NCBI RefSeq assembly: GCF_004345825.1
Contig: NZ_SLXM01000009.1
Span: forward strand, 62,001 to 126,000
Length of the DNA stretch: 64,000 nt
Direction: 5' to 3'
Source of the DNA: Tenacibaculum skagerrakense
GTDB taxonomy: Bacteria; Bacteroidota; Bacteroidia; Flavobacteriales; Flavobacteriaceae
Positions 61,559 to 64,000 of the stretch are shown here, one piece after another. Under the pieces are notes generated by a model. It saw only the letters and a list, made by a program, of their open reading frames with translations, was not told the DNA's origin and made no database searches. Made by a program: the position numbers and the translations under genes. Each line of letters starts with the position of its first letter. The stretch's first letter is position 1.

Positions 61559-62050
61559 TTAATAATTTAACAAACCTTTATTATTTTCTTTAGTCAAGAA
61601 CAAGCTTTTCTTGGTGTTATTGATTTTAGCTTTAATCAAGTTTTGTTGATCAGGAAAATGAGCAATGAGAACATTGTTTTCAATTTCCAATGAGTTTACT
61701 TTGGTAACATTTTCAATTTCTAAGTAGAAGTAAACGATATTATCTTGGTATTCTTTACCAATAAATTTAAAGTTGGCTTTAGAGTTGTTAATTGTAACTT
61801 TGAATTTATCTTTTAAGTAATTGAAAAAATACTCATCTACATTTTTAGGCTCATCTTTCGTTGTTAAACGTAAATCAGTTACTTGCTCTTTATTAATAGC
61901 TACTTCAATATCGTCCATAAACACATTCATAATCATCTGAATAGAATTACTATTTGTATTATGTTCTATTTCCGTTAATGCTAAGTAGTATTTATGATCT
62001 GTAAAGGATAAAAAAGAAATCCCTATAAATAGAATTAATATTTTTTTCAT
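61559..62050 (-). CDS. DUF6702 family secreted protein
   Basis: 163 residues with a short signal (MKKILILFIGISFLSFTDHKYY). Family marks: HKYYLALTEIEHNTNSNSIQMIMNVFMDDIEVAIN and YFFNYLKDKFKVTINNSKANFKFIGKEYQDNIVYFYLEIENV. DUF6702 proteins accompany M1 peptidase genes in Flavobacteriia, as here (58 bases upstream). Beta-rich; periplasmic. Function unknown. Confidence 0.8.
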   Translation of the reverse strand: MKKILILFIGISFLSFTDHKYYLALTEIEHNTNSNSIQMIMNVFMDDIEVAINKEQVTDLRLTTKDEPKNVDEYFFNYLKDKFKVTINNSKANFKFIGKEYQDNIVYFYLEIENVTKVNSLEIENNVLIAHFPDQQNLIKAKINNTKKSLFLTKENNKGLLNY

Positions 62051-62106
62051 GAATTGTAAAGAAACAAAAGCTGCGCCAAAATACAGAATTTTTACTGCAA
62101 GATTAC

Positions 62107-62898
62107 TTATCTTTTAATTTCTTTCAAATAATTAACACTTTTTTGTTTTAAGTTTTGAATAACTTTTAGGTGTTCTTCTCTTTGAACATTGTTTTCTATT
62201 TCTTCATCTATACTATAGTTAATAAACGCTAGTACCTGTTCTTCCGGGATATTCATTGAATCCGTGAAATTTTGCTTACCAACAATTTTGATAATTTGTT
62301 CAGGAAGATGATCTCTAAATACTTTTCTCTTTATCTTTTGTTCTAAAAGTTTTTCTTCTTTTGAAGTAAATAATGAAAATTTGAGAAGTGTAAGTCCTTC
62401 AAAAGCTAATGTTGGGTCTGTTTTTTTCTCTGATTCGTTTTTTTCAGTGGCACTAGCTAAAACAATATTATCAGTTGCTTGTGTTCCTTCAAAGTTAGTA
62501 GCTTCTTTTGATTTTTCTTTACTTTCATTTTTAGGAGTTTTTTTAACATCCGCAGAAAGCGACTGAATTAACTGCGTTTTGATTACTTCAATTTCTTCTA
62601 ATACCTGCTCTTGTATTTCAAGCAAAATATTAATCTGTTTTCTTTGCATTGAAATAGTTGATACTTTTATGTTTTTTGTATAATGTTGAATAGAAGTTAT
62701 TTGTAAAACATCACCAACTTGAGCGTCAATTAAAAAATAACCTTTTGGGTTAGAAAAAGTACCTTCTTTAGATGTTATGTTAATTACATGGGAATTAGCT
62801 ACAGTTCCTAAATTATCGGAAATAACACCTGTAATAGGGGATCTTTGCCCAAAAATATTGATAGATAAAAATAGAATTAAAAACGTAATTTTTTTCAT
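62107..62898 (-). CDS. Carboxypeptidase-regulatory-like domain protein 1
   Basis: 263 residues with a signal peptide (MKKITFLILFLSINIFGQ). The N-terminal domain (RSPITGVISDNLGTVANSHV, TFSNPKGYFLIDAQVGDVLQITSIQHYTKNIKV) is a CarboxypepD_reg-like beta-sandwich as found in SusC-type receptors; it is followed by LLEIQEQVLEEIEVIKTQ (the usual end of that domain), a low-complexity Lys/Glu linker and a helical C-terminal part. Free-standing copies without a barrel occur in Flavobacteriia. Function unknown. Paralogue of the next gene. Confidence 0.8.
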   Translation of the reverse strand: MKKITFLILFLSINIFGQRSPITGVISDNLGTVANSHVINITSKEGTFSNPKGYFLIDAQVGDVLQITSIQHYTKNIKVSTISMQRKQINILLEIQEQVLEEIEVIKTQLIQSLSADVKKTPKNESKEKSKEATNFEGTQATDNIVLASATEKNESEKKTDPTLAFEGLTLLKFSLFTSKEEKLLEQKIKRKVFRDHLPEQIIKIVGKQNFTDSMNIPEEQVLAFINYSIDEEIENNVQREEHLKVIQNLKQKSVNYLKEIKR

Positions 62899-62983
62899 AA
62901 TAAAAAGAAGATGTATGTTGAACTAATACTCTTATTAAAAATACGAAAATTATTACTCTTTAAAGACTATTACTTCATTAAAA

Positions 62984-63790
62984 TTATTTATGAATAGTAT
63001 TTATAAGGTATTGTTTTGCTTCTTTGTTTAAAATTTCAATGACCTCTAGTTGTTTTCCTTCTTGATAGAGTTTTTCAATACCTAATGGATTACAATATTC
63101 TAAGAAATTATAAAATAAATCTTTTGGAATTTTAAGGTCTTCAAAAAAGAATTTTTCTCCCAATTCTTTTAATATAAGTGATGGAAAATTTCTTTTAAAA
63201 TCAAACTTTTTTCGTTCTTTTCTCTTTTTAAGTAAACTTTTAAAAGGTAAAAAAGCTCCTCCAAGACTTACGCCTTCAAATCTTTGTGTTGGATCGATTA
63301 TATTATTAAGTTCTCTATTAAGTGTAGCGTTTTTATTATAGTTTTTATTAGCTTCTAATTTAATATCAGAAAAATTTAAAGCATCTCTAGATTTAACAAT
63401 AGCAATATCACGAATAGTTTGTTTTAAATTTCGTTTAAAGGTTCCGAACATTTTTTTATTCGTTACAGTAACTTCTTCTAATAAGTTATCTTTTAAAAGT
63501 AATTGTATTGTAAAAGATTTAGAAGTTAGTATCTCTTTACTAATTTGCACAACTTTAGTATAATGTTGTATGCTACTGATTTCAAGTTTTTGACCTAAAG
63601 AAACTTTTATAGAGAACATACCATTTTCATTGGAAAACGTACCGTTATTAGTTTCTTTATTTAGAATATTAGCATTTTCAATGGCTCCGATTTGATCTTC
63701 AATTTTTCCATAGATAGTAATCTCTTGAGTATAGGCATAATTAAATTTCAATATCAAGAGTAGTACAATAAATAAAAGCTCCTTTTTCAC
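62984..63790 (-). CDS. Carboxypeptidase-regulatory-like domain protein 2
   Basis: 268 residues. It starts with GTG at 63790 (MKKELLFIVLLLILKFNYAY, signal peptide); GTG shares bases with the stop of the upstream gene in GTGA, so translation is coupled. The same domain as the previous gene: TIYGKIEDQIGAIENANIL, GTFSNENGMFSIKVSLGQKLEISSIQHYTKVVQI, LLLKDNLLEEVTVTNKK; C-terminal helical part with LILKELGEKFFFEDLKIP. The two copies are about one-third identical. Confidence 0.8.
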   Translation of the reverse strand: MKKELLFIVLLLILKFNYAYTQEITIYGKIEDQIGAIENANILNKETNNGTFSNENGMFSIKVSLGQKLEISSIQHYTKVVQISKEILTSKSFTIQLLLKDNLLEEVTVTNKKMFGTFKRNLKQTIRDIAIVKSRDALNFSDIKLEANKNYNKNATLNRELNNIIDPTQRFEGVSLGGAFLPFKSLLKKRKERKKFDFKRNFPSLILKELGEKFFFEDLKIPKDLFYNFLEYCNPLGIEKLYQEGKQLEVIEILNKEAKQYLINTIHK

Positions 63791-64000
63791 AACGAATCTT
63801 TTTTAAACAATACTGCTTGTTCTTTTAGAAATGAAATGATTTTGACATCTCCGCCATTAAATGATTCTTTGAACTTTTTATCAAAATGAGAGATATAAAT
63901 AAATCTAGAAACATCTAACGAATCAATTTTTAAAGATTTTGTAATAAAATGCCTGTAGGTTTTTTCGATATACTGTAGTTTTTTTTCATTTTCAAGCAAT
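63787..64000 (-). CDS. Partial gene at right edge, C-terminal 70 residues
   Basis: The frame is open at the window edge (a TTG at 63999 is not taken as a start). Visible residues: LENEKKLQYIEKTYRHFITKSL, VSRFIYISHFDKKFKESFNGG, KIISFLKEQAVLFKKDSL. Soluble helical C-terminus; not recognised. It overlaps the next gene by four bases (GTGA), so both belong to one operon. Confidence 0.6.
   Translation of the reverse strand, partial: LLENEKKLQYIEKTYRHFITKSLKIDSLDVSRFIYISHFDKKFKESFNGGDVKIISFLKEQAVLFKKDSL

Overview
The window is a stretch of chromosome from a marine-type member of the Flavobacteriaceae (Bacteroidota), close in gene content to Tenacibaculum or Polaribacter. The reasons are the very AT-rich sequence, promoters with the TAnnTTTG -7 element, many lineage-restricted families (DUF4870, DUF4268, DUF4290, DUF6495, DUF6607, DUF6702), SusC/HmuR-type TonB receptors, a PbpC/alpha-2-macroglobulin pair, a DnaX without its zinc module and a MurA with Asp at the usual Cys position. 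Genus assignment is inference. No prophage, insertion sequence, CRISPR array, rRNA or tRNA was seen; this is mostly core chromosome.

Layout. 1-3.6 kb: start of mnmE, a DUF4870 membrane protein, a papain-like protease, a CAP lipoprotein, DUF4268, a heptanucleotide tandem repeat and miaE. 3.8-15.7 kb: a large thioester alpha-2-macroglobulin lipoprotein, a phosphoesterase lipoprotein, an unknown lipoprotein, pbpC and a Na+/H+ antiporter. 16-18.8 kb: dnaX with an 11-A slippery run, and DUF6607. 18.9-22 kb: a haem-uptake operon (HmuR-like receptor, DoxX-like protein, HmuY-like lipoprotein). 22-26 kb: msrA, a BtuF-like binding lipoprotein and, divergently, a cobalamin riboswitch driving a BtuB-like receptor. 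26-32 kb: a membrane-anchored unknown, an M20 hydrolase, the DUF3307/satD pair with twin operator-like sites, and pcrA. 32-34 kb: DUF4290-murA and an orphan double-glycine peptide. 34.5-36.8 kb: grpE-dnaJ behind a sigma-54-type promoter, a candidate small RNA and RNase P RNA. 37-44 kb: both aconitases, a Crp/Fnr regulator and a three-repeat lipoprotein. 44-51.8 kb: M23 peptidase, DUF6495, sirtuin, trmH, sulfotransferase, glycosyltransferase, topoisomerase III. 51.8-56.7 kb: thrABC with a Thr/Ile-rich leader peptide. 57-64 kb: two tandem M1 aminopeptidases, DUF6702, two carboxypeptidase-regulatory-like proteins and a partial gene.

How genes work together. Envelope functions dominate: PbpC and alpha-2-macroglobulin probably act together in envelope repair and protease trapping, while the HmuR/HmuY and BtuB/BtuF sets import haem and cobalamin. 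The most interesting regulatory content is not in annotated genes: (1) a thrL-like attenuator in which a Thr/Ile-rich peptide ends inside the terminator, (2) an A11 run in dnaX with stops immediately behind it in both alternative frames, matching a gamma/tau switch, (3) paired 18-bp operator-like sites in front of satD-DUF3307, whose first protein looks like a cyclase-fold domain plus HTH, (4) a GG-N10-GC sigma-54 promoter in front of grpE, (5) a compact promoter-hairpin-terminator unit between dnaJ and rnpB, and (6) a 42-residue six-cysteine core peptide with a GG leader. All claims come from reading the sequence; no database search was run.
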